The notes: generated by a model not told the origin, from the letters alone. A DNA stretch of 64,000 nt from Mycolicibacterium setense (GCF_000805385.1 NZ_JTJW01000001.1:248001-312000), one strand, 5' to 3'. Shown: positions 18,371 through 27,998, counted from the stretch's first letter. Numbers and translations are program-made.

Positions 18371-19531
18371 CTACGAACTCGGGGTGTGCAACAGCCCAGC
18401 GATGTCGGGATCGAGTTGTTGCAGGGCGACGATGACGGCGACCCGGTAATCACGGCCGATCTGTGAGCGCACGGTGGTCGTCCGCCCCTGCCGCTCGGGC
18501 GGTCGGATCTCCTCGATGCGGGCCTGAAGGGCGACGATGAGGTCTTCGAACTCGACGATGAGCCCCGACAGAATGAGGACCTCCGGGTCGAAGATCGCTT
18601 CGATGAGGATGGCCATGCTCGCGATCTGGTCGATCACCTCGCGGATGATCTTCTGCGAGCCTGGATTTCGGCTGGTTTCCGATGCGACCGCGTCAAGGTC
18701 GATCTCTTTCAGCGGCACATTCTCGGTATGAGGAGCGACCGCCTGCATGGCGTTGAGCGACATACTGGCGTTGACGCAACCTATCCGCCCGCACGTGCAT
18801 TTCGCGGTGCTCCCGGACACCGGCATGTGACCGATCGCTCCGGCAACCCCGGTCGCGCCCGAGTACGGGCGCCCGCCGATGACCAATCCGACATCGACGT
18901 GGCCGCCGCAGTTGAGGACCAGCGCTGAGCGCACCTCCCTGGCGTCACCGGCAATGGTCTCGGCAAGTGTCATGGCTTGGGTCGCGTCCTGCACTGCGGT
19001 CGGTATGCCGAGGGCGCGGGAGATCGGCTTTCCCAGTTCCACATCGGACCAGCCGAGCGCTTTCGAATCGACGACGAAACCGGTTGTGCCATCGACGAAT
19101 CCAGGAATGCAGATGCCCGCCGCGGCAACGGGACCGCCACTGGGGTCGTCGATCAGCTTCTTGGCTATCCGGATGATCGACTTGATCACCGCAGCCGCAG
19201 TTCTGCCGCCGGTGGGCGTCTCGTCTTCAATAGAGATGTTGCCCGTCGCATCGGCCACAACAACGCGTGCGCGACGTCCGTCGATCCAGATCCCCAACAC
19301 GCGCCGAGCCTGTGGGTTGCAGCCGAGTAGTTTGCGGGGACGACCACGGTAACCGGGTCCTTCCACGCGGGATTCCAGTTCGACGAGGGTGCCGTCGGCG
19401 ATCAGTTCGCCGACGATCGCCGTGATCGATGGTCGGCTCAGGCCGAGTCGGTCAGCCAGGTCGGCCCGGGCCAGCGGACCGTCGGTCCGCAGCAGATGAA
19501 CGACACGCTGGCGGTGCAGCAGGTGGAGCAC
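18371..19531 (-). CDS. ROK-family transcriptional regulator
   Basis: 386 residues from GTG 19531. An N-terminal MarR-like winged helix (about 1-60, 'ADLADRLGLSRPSITAIVGE') precedes a ROK sugar-kinase fold. The zinc motif reads CTCGRIGC, but the Glu that usually follows is Asn, and the usual AGE-x-GH is AGAIGH, so sugar-kinase activity is doubtful. A strong AAGGAGG lies at 19573-19579 five bases before an in-frame CTG (19567), which would add 12 residues; that may be the real start. It is divergent from the large exported Ig-like/PD40 gene and probably regulates it; the ligand is likely a sugar. Confidence 0.88.
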   Translation of the reverse strand: MLHLLHRQRVVHLLRTDGPLARADLADRLGLSRPSITAIVGELIADGTLVELESRVEGPGYRGRPRKLLGCNPQARRVLGIWIDGRRARVVVADATGNISIEDETPTGGRTAAAVIKSIIRIAKKLIDDPSGGPVAAAGICIPGFVDGTTGFVVDSKALGWSDVELGKPISRALGIPTAVQDATQAMTLAETIAGDAREVRSALVLNCGGHVDVGLVIGGRPYSGATGVAGAIGHMPVSGSTAKCTCGRIGCVNASMSLNAMQAVAPHTENVPLKEIDLDAVASETSRNPGSQKIIREVIDQIASMAILIEAIFDPEVLILSGLIVEFEDLIVALQARIEEIRPPERQGRTTTVRSQIGRDYRVAVIVALQQLDPDIAGLLHTPSS

Positions 19532-19564
19532 CTGCGATTCCTGTCGCGCCGATTCTGACCGTTT

Positions 19565-19579
19565 CAGCGGAACCTCCTT
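19565..19579 (-). promoter_or_regulatory. Strong ribosome-binding site before a CTG codon, ROK gene
   Basis: On the minus strand AAGGAGG (19579-19573) is followed after five bases by CTG (19567-19565) in frame with the ROK protein. No ATG, GTG or TTG lies at usual spacing from this site; the nearest GTG is 36 bases further down. Either a CTG start is used or the site is unused. Confidence 0.5.
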
Positions 19580-19654
19580 GACGGCGTCAACAATATGCTG
19601 CTATTAAGTTCGTCACATAAATTAAATAGACACCTAGGGCATCGGAGCCAAGCC

Positions 19655-22507
19655 ATGACAGCTCGCAATCCGCTCTTCAATCCCTCTTTCACCTCTCGCT
19701 CGTCGAGCAACCCGGCAATCGCGACGCCGTTTGGTCGAACATCCCAAACTACCGCGCGTATCGGTGCCTACAGCGGCGTCGTGGTGACGGGGTGGCTGGT
19801 AGCCGCGCTCGCTTCGGGCCACGGTGTCGCCGCAGCCGATACCACCGGGGCGGCCTCGGATTCCTCCGCGTCGACCTCTGCGAGTTCGTCGTCTGGTGAG
19901 ACTTCAACGGGGCCAACCGCTACTGGCTCCTCGGAGGTGGCCTCGCCGTCGAGCAAGAGCGGAACATCGGCGGAGGGTCCTGACGAGGGCTGGGCCAAGA
20001 AGCCGGTCAAGCCGAAGCGGTCGGGTAAGACGTCGTCGACGCGGCAGTTGGCGCCGGGTGTGACGATCAGCAGTAGCGGTGGGGCGCAGAGGGAGCCGGG
20101 CAAGCCGGAGGGGCTCGCGGGGGCGATCGACGTGCACCTGGAGGCGTTGTCGTCGATACCGGACAAGGTGCGGGAGACGGTGCTGACGGGTAGTGGCGGC
20201 AAGGAGAAGCCGGAGTTGTCCCTGCCGGTGCTCTCGTTGCCGGAAGTTTCACTGCCTGAGGTTGCGTTGCCCGAGGCGGCGGCGCCGCGGGCGGTGGAGG
20301 TGGTGTCGGATTCCGAATCCAAAACCACGGCGCCGGTTGGGCCGGTGAAGCTCAGTGAAACCCTCCAGCGTTCGCTGGCGAAAACTGAGGAGGTCACCGA
20401 GCGGGTTCAGGAGGTCACCGGCACGATCGGCGATCGGGTGACCGCCAAGGTCGCCGAGAAGATCGGCGATGTGGGTCTGGAGTCGGCGGTCGAGGAAGCC
20501 GAGGCCGTATTCTCCTCTGCCGCACGCGATGTGCGTGCCACGGCCTTTGCCGTTGCGAAGCCTGCGGAGGGGGTTGTCGCGCCTGTCGCTGCGACCGATG
20601 GTTCCGCGGGAGTTCTCAACGGCATCGTCACCAATATCTTCAATCCGTTCCTTGCGTCGGATCCGTCTAGGCCGGAGCCGGTGAATCCGGCGTCTTGGGC
20701 GGTGTTGGCTTGGGTTCGGCGAAATCTGTTCAACCAGGCGCCGGTGGTCAGTGCCCCCACCACAACAGTGCAGACGGGCCAGACTGTGACCGGCAATATC
20801 GGCGTTACCGATGCCGAAGGTGATGAGCTGATCTACACGGTGACCGAGCAGCCGAAGTACGGCACGGTCACCATCAACCAGGAGACCGGCGAGTTTACCT
20901 ACACCCCGGACGACATTGATTACGAAGCGGCGCAGATGGATTCGTTCACCGTGTCGGTCACCGACGGTGACAAGATCAACCTGCTGGCGCTCTTCAAACC
21001 GCGCACCGCCCAGAACGACATCGATGTCACGGTTCTCAGCCCCGAGGTGGAGCGGGTCATCCTCGACCTGCCCGATAACATCACGAACCCGAATACTCCG
21101 CGCTTCGCCCAAGACGGACAGTCTCTCTACTTCGCGGCAACGCCAGCCGAGGGCGGACGCGAGGAGATCTACCAGATCAGCGTCGACGGTACGGATGTCC
21201 AGTGCATTACCTGCGGCGTGTCCACGGACATCACCGGAGGGCTGGGGAGAGTCGATCCGTTCGACGACGGGACGGGGCGGCTGATGATCCAAGTGAGGAC
21301 CAGCCCGAACTCCTACGTCGTCTACGAAGAGACTGCCGACGGCAAACAATTGGTTCCGGTCGTCTCGCCGCCGGCCGGGGCTCGCGTCCTCGACCCGCAA
21401 CGCGAGATGCGAATCTCGCCGGACGGGACGCATGTGCTGTTCAGCCAGATTCAGATGACCCCGACCGGCCTCATCACGGCGGTGCCGGTGGTGGGAAGGT
21501 TGGAGCGCACGGCCGCCGGCTATGAAATCGCCGATGCCCGTGTGGTTTACCCAGTCGGTGAGGGCAAGCAGTGGACACCTGACGGCAAGGGCGTGATCAT
21601 CCTCGGCGGGCGCTACGAGGCCGGGAACGTCGACGACATCGTGGTCGACCTGGAGACCGGTGAAGTGACGCGGCTGACCGGCAACCTCGATTACGACGAA
21701 GATATCGACATGTCGCCCAACGGGCAGTGGATCGCGGTCGGCAGCACCCGCGGGTACGACGCGCTGACGCCGATGTCACGGATCGTGCGGCCGGCGTTCC
21801 TACCGGCGGACATCCAAGGCGCGGTGTACGAGAAGTACCGAGGCACCGGGGATTCGACGAACATCACGAACCAAGAGTGGGTCATCGCAATCGAGGATGA
21901 CCTCAAGGGCGAGTACGGGATTCCGGTGTTCGTCGACGGCGACGGCTACACCGCCCGCAGCATGGCGAGCTGGAACACCACCGGCGATGCGGTGGCCTTC
22001 TGGGAAGCCAGCCAGGACGATGAGACGGACACCCGGTTGGTTATCGCCAACTTGAAGTACACGACCAGCGTCGGACCCGTAGAGGGCAATCTGGTGACCC
22101 CGGATCCCACCTGGGCGCCGGAACTCAAGACCTACGTGCCCAGCCCGGCACCGCTGCCTCCCACCGGAACGTATTCCGGCGCGGGCGGAGGCACCGCGGT
22201 GGTCAGCGAGATGACCGATCCGACGACGGGACACATCGTCCGCACCGTCACCTACACCGACTACGTCAACGAGGAGGGAATGATCCTCAACGGCACCGAG
22301 TCAACCGACACCACCGCCAGCCAGTCAAACATCCATTACGTCGCTGATATCGCCGTGACGGGTGAGCACACCGGGTATCTGAAGGCGGACGCCACCATCA
22401 ACAAGCTCCAGCGCACGATGACCGGCTACATCACCTCTGACCTCGATGGTGACGTGCAGAGCGTCAATGATCAGGACAGGATCGACGAGGATCGGGCCAA
22501 CATGTAG
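19655..22507 (+). CDS. Exported protein with Ig-like/cadherin-like and PD40 (TolB-like) repeats
   Basis: 950 residues from ATG 19655; the open frame starts earlier at 19595 without a good start. Residues about 25-60 form a signal/anchor ending before a long Ser/Thr linker, so the protein is exported. Residues near 200-330 are Val/Glu-rich helices. At about 385-460 sits a cadherin/VCBS-like domain ('GTVTINQETGEFTYTPDDID'). The second half has PD40 blades ('PRFAQDGQSLYFAATPAEG', 'EMRISPDGTHVLFSQIQ'), a beta-propeller as in TolB. It belongs to a mycobacterial surface-protein type whose role is unknown, perhaps adhesion or polymer binding. It is divergent from the ROK regulator. Confidence 0.78.
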   Translation: MTARNPLFNPSFTSRSSSNPAIATPFGRTSQTTARIGAYSGVVVTGWLVAALASGHGVAAADTTGAASDSSASTSASSSSGETSTGPTATGSSEVASPSSKSGTSAEGPDEGWAKKPVKPKRSGKTSSTRQLAPGVTISSSGGAQREPGKPEGLAGAIDVHLEALSSIPDKVRETVLTGSGGKEKPELSLPVLSLPEVSLPEVALPEAAAPRAVEVVSDSESKTTAPVGPVKLSETLQRSLAKTEEVTERVQEVTGTIGDRVTAKVAEKIGDVGLESAVEEAEAVFSSAARDVRATAFAVAKPAEGVVAPVAATDGSAGVLNGIVTNIFNPFLASDPSRPEPVNPASWAVLAWVRRNLFNQAPVVSAPTTTVQTGQTVTGNIGVTDAEGDELIYTVTEQPKYGTVTINQETGEFTYTPDDIDYEAAQMDSFTVSVTDGDKINLLALFKPRTAQNDIDVTVLSPEVERVILDLPDNITNPNTPRFAQDGQSLYFAATPAEGGREEIYQISVDGTDVQCITCGVSTDITGGLGRVDPFDDGTGRLMIQVRTSPNSYVVYEETADGKQLVPVVSPPAGARVLDPQREMRISPDGTHVLFSQIQMTPTGLITAVPVVGRLERTAAGYEIADARVVYPVGEGKQWTPDGKGVIILGGRYEAGNVDDIVVDLETGEVTRLTGNLDYDEDIDMSPNGQWIAVGSTRGYDALTPMSRIVRPAFLPADIQGAVYEKYRGTGDSTNITNQEWVIAIEDDLKGEYGIPVFVDGDGYTARSMASWNTTGDAVAFWEASQDDETDTRLVIANLKYTTSVGPVEGNLVTPDPTWAPELKTYVPSPAPLPPTGTYSGAGGGTAVVSEMTDPTTGHIVRTVTYTDYVNEEGMILNGTESTDTTASQSNIHYVADIAVTGEHTGYLKADATINKLQRTMTGYITSDLDGDVQSVNDQDRIDEDRANM

Positions 22508-22533
22508 TCCCTGAACGTATCCGAACACACCAG

Positions 22534-22575
22534 CCGCTCCGGCCCGCTCACCTCACGGTGAGCGCGTCGGAGCGG
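22534..22575. terminator. Bidirectional hairpin between convergent genes
   Basis: Outer stem CCGCTCCG (22534-22541) with CGGAGCGG (22568-22575) and inner stem GCTCACC (22546-22552) with GGTGAGC (22557-22563), loop TCAC. It sits between the stops of the exported protein and the RidA gene, with no long T run, so it is a GC-rich mycobacterial type terminator serving both. Confidence 0.7.
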
Positions 22576-22582
22576 TTGGCGT

Positions 22583-22966
22583 TCAACGCATCCGGGCGAT
22601 GATCTGGATCTCGGCCAGCGCGCCAGGGATCGCCAACTCGGTGACACCGACGGCGGTCCAGGCCGGGTACGGTGCAGCCACGAATTCGTCTTTGACCTCA
22701 CCGAACACCTGCACATGTTGTCGCAGGCCGACGTGGTAGCTGGTGATGTCGGTGACGTCGGCGAAGGTCAGCCCGGCCTCCGCCAGCAGCCCGTTCAGGT
22801 TCTCGAAGGCCTGCGTGAACTGTTCCCGCGGATTCTCGGCCACGCTCATGTCGGGTCGGATGCCGATCATCCCCGAACAGTGCAGGTGCTCGCCGTCGAT
22901 CACCGCGGGCGCGAAGTGGTGGGCGTCGTACATCGGCTGCATCCACTGCGGGACAACTATTTTCAT
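22583..22966 (-). CDS. RidA/YjgF family protein
   Basis: 127 residues. RidA proteins hydrolyse reactive enamine/imine intermediates from PLP enzymes. Seen here: 'HCSGMIGIRPDM' and 'QFTQAFENLNGLLAEAGL' in the expected order and a C-terminal 'AWTAVGVTELAIPGALAEIQ'. The Arg needed for imine deamination in canonical RidA (in an IEARAV-like C-terminus) is replaced by a sequence ending EIQIIARMR, so it belongs to another RidA subfamily. It converges on the large exported gene and lies downstream of the pnt terminator on the same strand. Confidence 0.87.
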   Translation of the reverse strand: MKIVVPQWMQPMYDAHHFAPAVIDGEHLHCSGMIGIRPDMSVAENPREQFTQAFENLNGLLAEAGLTFADVTDITSYHVGLRQHVQVFGEVKDEFVAAPYPAWTAVGVTELAIPGALAEIQIIARMR

Positions 22967-23029
22967 GTATAGCTCCTGATTCAGCGCAGTTGCGCGTCGG
23001 GCACCGGCCTACCGCGAGAAGACGCGAAA

Positions 23030-23057
23030 ACCCCCTATTTCCGGAGAAATAGGGGGT
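23030..23057 (-). terminator. Intrinsic terminator after pntB
   Basis: A perfect 12-bp stem (ACCCCCTATTTC with GAAATAGGGGGT) and a four-base loop CGGA. Read on the minus strand the stem is followed by TTTT, so it fits a rho-independent terminator for pntB, whose stop is 25 bases upstream. Confidence 0.85.
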
Positions 23058-23081
23058 CTTCACGTCTGCTGGGCAGAGAAA

Positions 23082-24530
23082 CTACACGTGCTCCGCGACG
23101 GGCAGGGCCGCGAGGATGTCGTTGACGCGGTCGCGGGCATCACCGAACAGCATCTGGGTGTTCTCGCGGAAGAACAGCGGGTTCTGCACGCCGGCGTAAC
23201 CGGAGGCCATGGAGCGCTTGAACACGATGACGTGGTCGGCGTTCCACACCGTCAGCACCGGCATACCCGCTATGGGGCTGCTCGGATCCTCGGCTGCGGC
23301 CGGGTTGACGGTGTCGTTGGCGCCGATCACCAAAACCACGGAGGTGCCGTCGAAGTCGTCGTTGATCTCGTCCATCTCGAGCACGATGTCGTAGGGCACC
23401 TTGGCCTCGGCCAGCAGCACGTTCATGTGCCCGGGCAGGCGGCCGGCGACGGGGTGGATGCCGAAGCGGACGTTGACGCCGCGCTCCCGCAGCTTGCGGG
23501 TCAGGTCGGCCACACCGTACTGGGCCTGGGCCACGGCCATGCCGTAGCCCGGCGTGATGATCACCGAGTCCGCGTGGGCGAGCAGTTCGGCCGCACCCTC
23601 GGCGTTGATCTCGCGGTGCTCGCCGTAGTCCTTGTCCTCGGCCGGGCCGGCCTCGATGCCGAAGCCGCCGGCGATCACCGAGATGAACGACCGGTTCATG
23701 GCCTTGCACATGATGTAGGACAGGTAGGCACCGGAGGAGCCGACGAGGGCGCCGGTGATGATCAGCAGGTCGTTGCCGAGCAGGAAGCCCGATGCGGCCG
23801 CGGCCCAGCCCGAGTAGCTGTTGAGCATCGACACCACGACGGGCATGTCACCGCCGCCGATCGAGGCCACCAGGTGCCAACCGAGCAGCAGCGCCAGCAC
23901 GGTCACCACGATGAGCAGCCACAGGTGCGGTTCGATGACGAACCACACGGTCAGCGCGGCGAACACCACGAGCGCGCCGATGTTGAGGAAGTTCTTGCCG
24001 GGCAGCATGAGGGGTGCGGACTTCATGCGGGCCGAGAGCTTCAGGTTGGCCACGATGGAACCGGTGAAGGTGACGGCACCGATGAACACGCCGATGAACA
24101 CCTCGGCCGAGTGGATGCCGAGCATGCCTTCGCCGGCCAGCTTGGTGGCTTCGGCGCCGGCCACATCACCCTCGACGTGCAGGTAGCCGTTCCAGCCGAC
24201 CAGCACCGCGGCCAGACCGACGAAGCTGTGCAGCAGTGCGATCAGTTCGGGCATGCCCGTCATCTCGACCACCTTGGCGCGCCACAGACCGATCGCGGCG
24301 CCGACGATCATGGCGCCGACCAGCAGGGCCAGGCCCAGCGGTTCGATCTTGTGCTCGAAGGCCAGGGCGATGGTGGCGATCAGGGCGACCGCCATGCCGA
24401 CGATGCCGAAGGTGTTTCCGGCCCTTGACGTCTCGTGCTTGGACAGTCCGGCCAGGGCGAGGATGAACAGCAGGGCCGCGACGACGTAGGCGGCGGTGGC
24501 AACGTTTTCTAGGGTGAACATGGAATCCAT
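23082..24530 (-). CDS. pntB: NAD(P)+ transhydrogenase beta subunit PntB
   Basis: 482 residues. PntB supplies part of the proton channel and the NADP(H)-binding domain III of the proton-translocating transhydrogenase. Residues 1-290 contain eight to nine membrane helices; the C-terminal domain has the NADP fold '[19 protein letters not shown]' and '[15 protein letters not shown]', both hallmark sequences. M4 is an alternative start close by. It lies 27 bases after pntA and ends at a perfect terminator hairpin. Confidence 0.96.
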   Translation of the reverse strand: MDSMFTLENVATAAYVVAALLFILALAGLSKHETSRAGNTFGIVGMAVALIATIALAFEHKIEPLGLALLVGAMIVGAAIGLWRAKVVEMTGMPELIALLHSFVGLAAVLVGWNGYLHVEGDVAGAEATKLAGEGMLGIHSAEVFIGVFIGAVTFTGSIVANLKLSARMKSAPLMLPGKNFLNIGALVVFAALTVWFVIEPHLWLLIVVTVLALLLGWHLVASIGGGDMPVVVSMLNSYSGWAAAASGFLLGNDLLIITGALVGSSGAYLSYIMCKAMNRSFISVIAGGFGIEAGPAEDKDYGEHREINAEGAAELLAHADSVIITPGYGMAVAQAQYGVADLTRKLRERGVNVRFGIHPVAGRLPGHMNVLLAEAKVPYDIVLEMDEINDDFDGTSVVLVIGANDTVNPAAAEDPSSPIAGMPVLTVWNADHVIVFKRSMASGYAGVQNPLFFRENTQMLFGDARDRVNDILAALPVAEHV

Positions 24531-24557
24531 TCCAAAGTCTCAGTGGGCACGCAGGTT

Positions 24558-26084
24558 CTAGCTGCGGGAGAACATCGCGAGCATGCGACGCGTCACCGCG
24601 AAGCCGCCGAATACGTTGATGCTGGCCAGCAGGATCGCGCAGGTCGCGATCGCGGTCACCAGCGCATTGCCGTGGCCGACCTGCAGCAGGGCGCCCACCA
24701 CGATGATTCCGGAGATCGCGTTGGTCACCGACATCAGCGGGGTGTGCAGCGCGTGGTGCACATTGCCGATCACGTAGTAGCCGATCACGATCGCCAGCGC
24801 GAACACGGTCAGGTGGACCTGCAGCGCGGCCGGGGAGATCGCGATCAGGGCGAAGATCGCGGCCGCCGCGGCGAACGTGACGCCCAGCCGGCGCCCGGTC
24901 GACATCGGCTGCTTCTCTTCCTTGACCACCGGGGCCGCGGCAGCGGGCTGGGCGGCCGGGGCGGCGGAGACCTGCACGGGCGGCGGGGGCCAGGTGGTCT
25001 CGCCGTCACGCACCACGGTCACCGAGCGCTGCACCACGTCGTCCCAGTCGAGGACGACCTTGCCGTCCTTCTCCGGGGTGAGCAGCTTGAGCAGATTCAC
25101 CAGGTTGGTGCCGTACAGCTGGGAGGCCTGGGCGGGCAGACGGCCGGCCAGGTCGGTGTAGCCGATGATCGTCACGCCGTTGTCGGTGACGATCGCCTGG
25201 TCCTTCACGGTGCCTTCGACGTTGCCGCCGTTGGCCGCGGCCATGTCGACGATCACGCTGCCGGCCTTCATCGACGCCACCATCTCGGCGGTGATGATGC
25301 GCGGTGCGGGCCTGCCGGGGATCAGTGCCGTCGTGACGATGATGTCGACGTCCTTGCACTGCTCGGCGTACAGCGCCGCCTCGCGGGCCTTGTAGTCGTC
25401 GTCCATCTCTTTGGCGTAGCCGGTGGCCGACACCTCGGCAGCGGCCGGATCGACGGAGAGGTACTCGCCACCGAGGGAGGCGACCTGGTCGGCGACCTCG
25501 GGCCGCGGATCGGTGGCGCGCACGATCGCGCCGAGGCTGCCCGCGGCACCGATGGCGGCCAGGCCGGCCACACCGGCACCCACGACGAGCACCTTGGCCG
25601 GCGGCACCTTGCCCGCTGCGGTCACCTGGCCGGTGAAGAACCGGCCGAAGGCGTGTGCGGCCTCGACCACGGCGCGGTAGCCGGCGATGTTGGCCATCGA
25701 GGACAGCACGTCCAGCGACTGGGCCCGCGAGATGCGCGGCACCGCGTCCATGGCCAGCACGGTGATGGGGCGGGTGGACAGCTTCTCGACGAGCTCCGGC
25801 TTGAGAGCGGGTGAGATCAAGCTCACCAGCGTCGCTCCGTCGCGCAGCTTGGCGATCTCGGCATCATCGGGCGCGTTGACCTTCAGCACGACGTCCGCGT
25901 CCCAGGGCTGACCGATCTCGGCACCCGCGTCGACGTAGGCGGCGTCGGAGAAGCTCGAGGCAGCACCGGCGCCGGACTCTACGACTACCGCGTACCCGAG
26001 CTTGATGATCTGCCCGACAGTCTGCGGTGTGGCGGCGACGCGCGTTTCCCCAGGTAGAGACTCGCGCGGGATCCCGATGAGCAT
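24558..26084 (-). CDS. pntA: NAD(P)+ transhydrogenase alpha subunit PntA, undivided
   Basis: 508 residues. Domain I (1-370) binds NAD(H): the start [20 protein letters not shown] and '[20 protein letters not shown]' (Rossmann loop) are diagnostic. A Pro/Ala-rich linker (about 375-405) joins it to four membrane helices (410-505) that belong to domain II. In M. tuberculosis these two parts are separate genes (pntAa, pntAb); here they are one polypeptide, as in E. coli. With PntB it uses the proton gradient to make NADPH. Confidence 0.95.
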   Translation of the reverse strand: MLIGIPRESLPGETRVAATPQTVGQIIKLGYAVVVESGAGAASSFSDAAYVDAGAEIGQPWDADVVLKVNAPDDAEIAKLRDGATLVSLISPALKPELVEKLSTRPITVLAMDAVPRISRAQSLDVLSSMANIAGYRAVVEAAHAFGRFFTGQVTAAGKVPPAKVLVVGAGVAGLAAIGAAGSLGAIVRATDPRPEVADQVASLGGEYLSVDPAAAEVSATGYAKEMDDDYKAREAALYAEQCKDVDIIVTTALIPGRPAPRIITAEMVASMKAGSVIVDMAAANGGNVEGTVKDQAIVTDNGVTIIGYTDLAGRLPAQASQLYGTNLVNLLKLLTPEKDGKVVLDWDDVVQRSVTVVRDGETTWPPPPVQVSAAPAAQPAAAAPVVKEEKQPMSTGRRLGVTFAAAAAIFALIAISPAALQVHLTVFALAIVIGYYVIGNVHHALHTPLMSVTNAISGIIVVGALLQVGHGNALVTAIATCAILLASINVFGGFAVTRRMLAMFSRS

Positions 26085-26201
26085 CGAATCCGCTCCGTTC
26101 TGTTCGTTGGGCCTACTGGTTCAGCCCGAAAGAGTGTCGCATTTGTGTTCAGATAACGCCCATGCCCCTTTTGGGGGATGTGACCCATGGCGCAGTTTTT
26201 G

Positions 26202-27215
26202 CTACAGCCAGTCCCGGCGTTTGAACATCACATACAACAGGATGACCAGCACAACGATCAAAATGCTGCTGGCGATGAAGCCGACGACGGTGTTGATCCC
26301 GGGGTACATGACGTTCTGGCCGTAGAAACCTGTGATTGCGGTCGGTACCGCGATGATGGCCGCCCAGCCGCTGAGTTTCTTCATCACGGTGTTGAGCCGG
26401 GCGTCCTGCAGGGAAAGGTTGGTCTCGAACACCGTGGTGACCATGTCGCGCAGGGATTCGGTCCACTCCGAAGCCCGCAGCACGTGGTCGTACAGGTCGG
26501 CATAAAGTGGATCGAGCGCGGGTTCCGTTGAGGAGTCGAGCCTGCGGTGCTGGATGGTGCTGACGACCTCGCGCATGGGAAGCACCACCCGGCGCAGTTC
26601 GACCAGGTCCTTGCGCAGCTGGAAGGTCCTCCGTTGCAGGCCGCGCCGTGGACCGCCGTCGGCGAACAACTCATCCTCGAGTGATTCGATGGCATCGTCC
26701 AGCACCTCGACGGCCTCGAAGTGCCCGTCCACCACGACGTCGAGCAGACCGTGCACCAGGGCGCCGACGCCGTACCGCTGGCCGCCGAGGTCATCGAAGC
26801 GTCGGGACACCTCGCCGATGTCGAACTCGGTGGCCGCACCGTTGACGCTGGGCAGTCGCACGGTGATCAGCCCACGCGGCAGCACGAATGCCGAGATGCG
26901 GTGTTTCAGCAACATCGAGGTGTCCTGCGCCAGGTCCTCGTCGGGCTTCCGGGTGTCGATCGCGTACACCGTGAAGAACGTATGAGATTGGTACACCGAG
27001 GTTTTGGTGCGTTCCTTGGGTGCGACGGCGTCTTCGACGGCCCAGATGTTGAGCCCGAGTTCTTTGGCCAGCTCGCGCAGCGCCTCGTGGTCGGGGTCGT
27101 AGATGTCGGCCCACACCAGCGCGTCCTCTTCGGCCAGGCAATCCGATATGCCCGAGAACGTGAAACCGTCCACCGGCTTTCCGGCCCGCCAGACTCGTCC
27201 CTGCACATTCTTCAT
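26202..27215 (-). CDS. CorA-like divalent-cation channel with GQN motif
   Basis: 337 residues. A long cytoplasmic alpha/beta and helical region is followed by two C-terminal membrane helices and a basic end (KRRDWL), the CorA layout. Between the helices the selectivity motif, normally YGMN, reads FYGQNVMYPG, so Met is replaced by Gln. The motif governs Mg2+/Co2+/Ni2+ selection, so the ion may differ or the protein may be an exporter-like ZntB/CorA relative. Its ATG overlaps the TetR stop as ATGA, so the repressor and channel share an operon and the channel is probably under that TetR. Confidence 0.88.
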   Translation of the reverse strand: MKNVQGRVWRAGKPVDGFTFSGISDCLAEEDALVWADIYDPDHEALRELAKELGLNIWAVEDAVAPKERTKTSVYQSHTFFTVYAIDTRKPDEDLAQDTSMLLKHRISAFVLPRGLITVRLPSVNGAATEFDIGEVSRRFDDLGGQRYGVGALVHGLLDVVVDGHFEAVEVLDDAIESLEDELFADGGPRRGLQRRTFQLRKDLVELRRVVLPMREVVSTIQHRRLDSSTEPALDPLYADLYDHVLRASEWTESLRDMVTTVFETNLSLQDARLNTVMKKLSGWAAIIAVPTAITGFYGQNVMYPGINTVVGFIASSILIVVLVILLYVMFKRRDWL

Positions 27216-27874
27216 GTGGTCGCCACCATCGGCAGCAGGTAGGTGCGCACGTAGTCGCGGGTTTCTTCCAGGCTGGTCAGTTTGATGCCGGTGTGTGGAG
27301 TCACGATGAACGACAACGTAAGTCGGGTGTGCAGCTCGGCGACGGTGCGGAGGTGGCGTTCCTGTGCCGGAGTGGTTTCGGCCGACCCGTAGAGGTCGGT
27401 GCGCAACTGTGCGGCCGAGTGCTGCGTCGCGAAATCGATGATGGCCCCGGCGTCGACGGTCAGGCTCGGCAGAATCGTCTCGGGTTCCGTACGTAGGAGC
27501 TTCTTGAGCAGGGCGTGGTCCCGCAGGAAGGTCACCGTGAAGACGGTGCCATAGACGAGCCGGTCTTCAAGTGTTTCGGCATGGGCCCGGGCCTGCGCGC
27601 TGCCCTCGAGGTAGCGGCGCGCCTCGGACAACACAAGAGCGTCGATGAGGGCGTCTTTGGTGGGGAACCGTCGGTAGAGCGTGGCGCGGCCGACACCGCT
27701 GCGCCTGGCCACGTCCTCCATCGTCGTGCGCCGGATTCCGACGAGCTCCGCCTGTTCGAGCGTTGCGGACAGGATCCGGATGCTGATCGGGTCGGGCTCG
27801 CGCACGCGGGCCAGCATGGCGGGATCCGGTTCGGCGAGGCGTCGCACGAAGTCCGCTGTTCGCGTGGAAGCCAC
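27212..27874 (-). CDS. TetR-family repressor
   Basis: 220 residues from GTG 27874, chosen because AAGGAGG stands five bases upstream; the frame remains open to 27937 without a site. Helix-turn-helix at about 45-75: 'TMEDVARRSGVGRATLYRRFPTKDAL'-like, split here as VARRSGVGRATLYRRF. The C-terminal ligand domain is unassigned. Position next to the pnt genes matches Rv0158. Between its start and the P450 gene lies a striking operator (27921-27956), so it likely represses itself, the CorA-like gene and perhaps the P450. Confidence 0.9.
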   Translation of the reverse strand: MASTRTADFVRRLAEPDPAMLARVREPDPISIRILSATLEQAELVGIRRTTMEDVARRSGVGRATLYRRFPTKDALIDALVLSEARRYLEGSAQARAHAETLEDRLVYGTVFTVTFLRDHALLKKLLRTEPETILPSLTVDAGAIIDFATQHSAAQLRTDLYGSAETTPAQERHLRTVAELHTRLTLSFIVTPHTGIKLTSLEETRDYVRTYLLPMVATT

Positions 27875-27920
27875 GAAATCCCTCCTTGCCCGTGCGACCC
27901 GATGGCCGTAGCCTAGCCAT

Positions 27921-27956
27921 CGAGACCAGCGAGACATTTAGCGTCTCGTCGTCTCA
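27921..27956. promoter_or_regulatory. TetR operator with four GAGAC half-sites
   Basis: Two direct copies of CGAGAC (27921-27926, 27930-27935) face two inverted copies, GTCTCG (27943-27948) and GTCTCA (27951-27956), around the AT-rich centre ATTTAGC. The inner pair is a perfect 6-bp palindrome with a 7-base spacer. It lies 47 bases before the TetR start and 43 bases before the P450 start. Confidence 0.8.
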
Positions 27957-27998
27957 CAAGCCTCACCATAGTTGTTCGGGCCTGCGAGGGAGGGCGTT

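Noticed and set aside
26165..26185. CCCC-TTTT-GGGG hairpin downstream of the CorA-like gene as a terminator
   Set aside because: The stem is only four to five pairs and no T run follows on the minus strand; too weak to list as a feature.
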